DNA of 22,555 nt from Collinsella aerofaciens (lineage in GTDB: Bacteria; Actinomycetota; Coriobacteriia; Coriobacteriales; Coriobacteriaceae), in assembly GCF_901212495.1 (NCBI RefSeq), contig NZ_CAAKNY010000087.1:3-22557 (forward strand), written 5' to 3'. Under the pieces are notes generated by a model. That model searched no databases. It saw only the letters and a list, made by a program, of their open reading frames with translations, and was not told where the DNA came from. The position numbers were made by a program, and so were the translations under genes. Shown here piece after piece: positions 20,910 to 22,555 of the stretch (its first letter is position 1; each line of letters starts with the position of its first letter).

Positions 20910-22555
20910 ATGAAAAAGGTTTTATGTGCTGCGGCAACGTTTTCTTTGGCTGCTCTTCTGACATTTTCCTCGTTGATGAGTCCCGTAGTCGCTGCCTACG
21001 GTTTGAACGAGGCGCAGCCCGCTGAGGCTGTGACGGATGTGGCTTCTGCAGATGATGACGGAGTGGCTGCACGCGGTGACAATGTTGAAAGCAGCGAGGC
21101 TACCGTCGACCAATCACCTGTTGAAGGGGATATTGAGGCTATCGACTCGTTGAGCCAAGGCGCAGCTGAAAGCGATGTCAAGACCGAGCAACAGGTCGAT
21201 TCGGTCGAGTCGGACTTTCAATACGTTTACCTGGCGTACCCAAGCCTTTCCTCTGGATCCAATCAAGTCATTGCTTTTGCTACGCCTAATGACAGCGAAG
21301 TTCTTTCCTCTGCTACGCTTAGCTATGTGAGTGCCAACGGCGTAAAGGGCTCTGTCGACGCGTCTGCTAAGGCTGATAATTCTGGCGCCTTTACCTTTGG
21401 CGCAAAACTCGAAGCTAATACTTATTTCCTCACCTCGATTTCGTATTATCTAGAGGGAGACTGGACTGAACATAAGATCGATCTTTCTGATCGAGATTAT
21501 TCATTCACCGTCGCAGATAGCTCTATGAACTCCGAGGGCACATCTGTTTATTATGCAGATGGGGACGGAAATGCTGTTGAGGCCCAGTCTATTCAGCAGG
21601 CGTTGGAGTGCGCCGATTCTCCGGATGGTGTCTCTACTTATGCAGCTCGTTCCGCACGCAACGTTAGCGTAATCGCTCTCGATGCTGGTCACGGCGGGTC
21701 TGATCCCGGAGCCCAGGGCAATGGCAAAAGCGAGGCCGATCTTACCTGGAAGATTGTGACGGCATGCAAGAATAAGCTTGAGGCATATGGTTTTAAGGTC
21801 GTTCTTGCTCGTGAACAATACGGCAATTACTCCAGTAATGATTTTCTTTATCGCGTCCAGCGCTGCATTGATCAGGGCGCGCAAGCATTTGTGAGCTTTC
21901 ATATCAATTCCGGTTCTTCCACCGCTCATGGCGCTGAGGTTTACGCTCCCACCGCAAATGGATCAGACTATACACAGGTTTCTGTTGAGCTTGCCAATAA
22001 GGTTATGAATAACCTTGCTGCTATGGGTCTTACGTACCGCGGCGTATTTCAAATGGAAGTGGGTGACGAATTCGCTGTGATTCGTTGTGCCCGCGAGCAG
22101 GGAATTCCCGGCATTCTTATTGAACACGGCTTTATTTCGAATTTCGGCGATGTTGCCAACTATTTCTCTGATGACGGCTGCCGTCGCCTTGGCGAGGCTG
22201 ATGCTGCCGCAATTATTGCTCAGTTCCCGCATCCCTATTCCATTGACGGAATCACCTTCTCGGAAGAATTGGGGCGTGCTGGATCTTCCATTAAGGTTGG
22301 CGTGAATGTTACCGGTAAGACCGATGGTCTTAAGTACAAATTTGTTTGGCATAAAGTCGGAGCCGATTGGAACAGCTCAAAGTGGGGTGTAATTGGTCAA
22401 GATTTGACCAGCCCGTCTGTTGCTTGGACTTTGCCGCAAGCTGGTGAATATGAAATTTATGCCGATGTTGTCGACTCCAATGGTTACATATCGAGCGCTT
22501 CTAAATATAAAGTAGTCAATTGGTCCGTCGAGGGCCTCGACGTCTCCGGCGAGGC
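20910..22555 (+). CDS. Secreted N-acetylmuramoyl-L-alanine amidase (Amidase_3), cut by the window end
   Basis: 548 codons are visible with no stop. The start at 20910 follows GACTGGGG. Residues 1-29 form a signal peptide (MKKVLCAAATFSLAALLTF..., ending near VVAA). A spacer and a beta-rich region (about 30-250) precede the amidase domain: IALDAGHGGSDPGAQG (255-270) with zinc ligand H261, E275, SFHINSG with zinc ligand H331, and the catalytic E405 in IEHGFISN. All Amidase_3 active-site residues are present. After about residue 440 comes a domain with KYKFVWHKVG...GEYEIYADVVDSNGY that resembles triple-tyrosine or Ig-like repeats, probably the first of several wall-binding modules. It cleaves the amide bond between MurNAc and the stem peptide outside the cell, in wall turnover or separation. 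Confidence 0.92.
   Translation, partial: MKKVLCAAATFSLAALLTFSSLMSPVVAAYGLNEAQPAEAVTDVASADDDGVAARGDNVESSEATVDQSPVEGDIEAIDSLSQGAAESDVKTEQQVDSVESDFQYVYLAYPSLSSGSNQVIAFATPNDSEVLSSATLSYVSANGVKGSVDASAKADNSGAFTFGAKLEANTYFLTSISYYLEGDWTEHKIDLSDRDYSFTVADSSMNSEGTSVYYADGDGNAVEAQSIQQALECADSPDGVSTYAARSARNVSVIALDAGHGGSDPGAQGNGKSEADLTWKIVTACKNKLEAYGFKVVLAREQYGNYSSNDFLYRVQRCIDQGAQAFVSFHINSGSSTAHGAEVYAPTANGSDYTQVSVELANKVMNNLAAMGLTYRGVFQMEVGDEFAVIRCAREQGIPGILIEHGFISNFGDVANYFSDDGCRRLGEADAAAIIAQFPHPYSIDGITFSEELGRAGSSIKVGVNVTGKTDGLKYKFVWHKVGADWNSSKWGVIGQDLTSPSVAWTLPQAGEYEIYADVVDSNGYISSASKYKVVNWSVEGLDVSGE

Noticed and set aside
1..22555. CRISPR array, rRNA, complete IS element or prophage
   Set aside because: No regularly spaced direct repeats, rRNA-like sequence, paired terminal repeats with a transposase, or phage structural genes were seen; the RAYT-like gene has no bounded element around it.

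Overview
The window most likely comes from a gut actinobacterium of the class Coriobacteriia, Collinsella-like. The support is the high GC with G/C-rich third positions in most genes, the sufC-B-D-S-U order next to an Rrf2 regulator, a GGGtGRT protein paired with a NifU-like scaffold, and a sortase-anchored wall protein. This is inference from gene content; no 16S or marker comparison was possible. Genes are tightly packed and fall into four blocks.

Block 1 (1-5000): a lone FAD-dependent oxidoreductase (minus) lies between two unrelated long hairpins. Next come a two-gene minus-strand operon (NifU-like scaffold, then GGGtGRT protein) with a clear terminator, and a plus-strand protein related to REP-associated (Y1) transposases whose catalytic residues appear to be lost.

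Block 2 (5010-11780): a complete minus-strand SUF iron-sulfur assembly operon, sufC-sufB-sufD-sufS-sufU, is divergent from an Rrf2/IscR-type regulator. The regulator is followed closely by a MntA/HepT-type nucleotidyltransferase-HEPN pair. The 221-bp divergent region holds an IscR-like box and two oppositely oriented copies of a 31-bp palindrome. A third copy forms the 3' end of sufU, 0.05 kb from the transposase-like gene. A separate palindrome of about 133 bp lies inside the 5' end of sufD and is translated in frame or bypassed by a downstream start.

Block 3 (11780-19010): a secreted, probably wall-anchored protein with a lysozyme-like domain and a low-complexity stalk; a diverged AAA-ATPase-like/PD-(D/E)XK family protein; then a minus-strand glycan group made of a family 2 glycosyltransferase, a frameshifted acyltransferase 3 and a second, galactofuranosyltransferase-like glycosyltransferase.

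Block 4 (19010-22555): an AT-richer accessory segment with an FRG-domain protein and an unrecognised small protein carrying a candidate Cys-His-Asp triad. These are divergent from a secreted N-acetylmuramoyl-L-alanine amidase that runs off the window.

The strongest leads are the palindromic elements built into the suf operon with a possibly domesticated transposase beside it, and the FRG plus Cys-His-Asp cassette.
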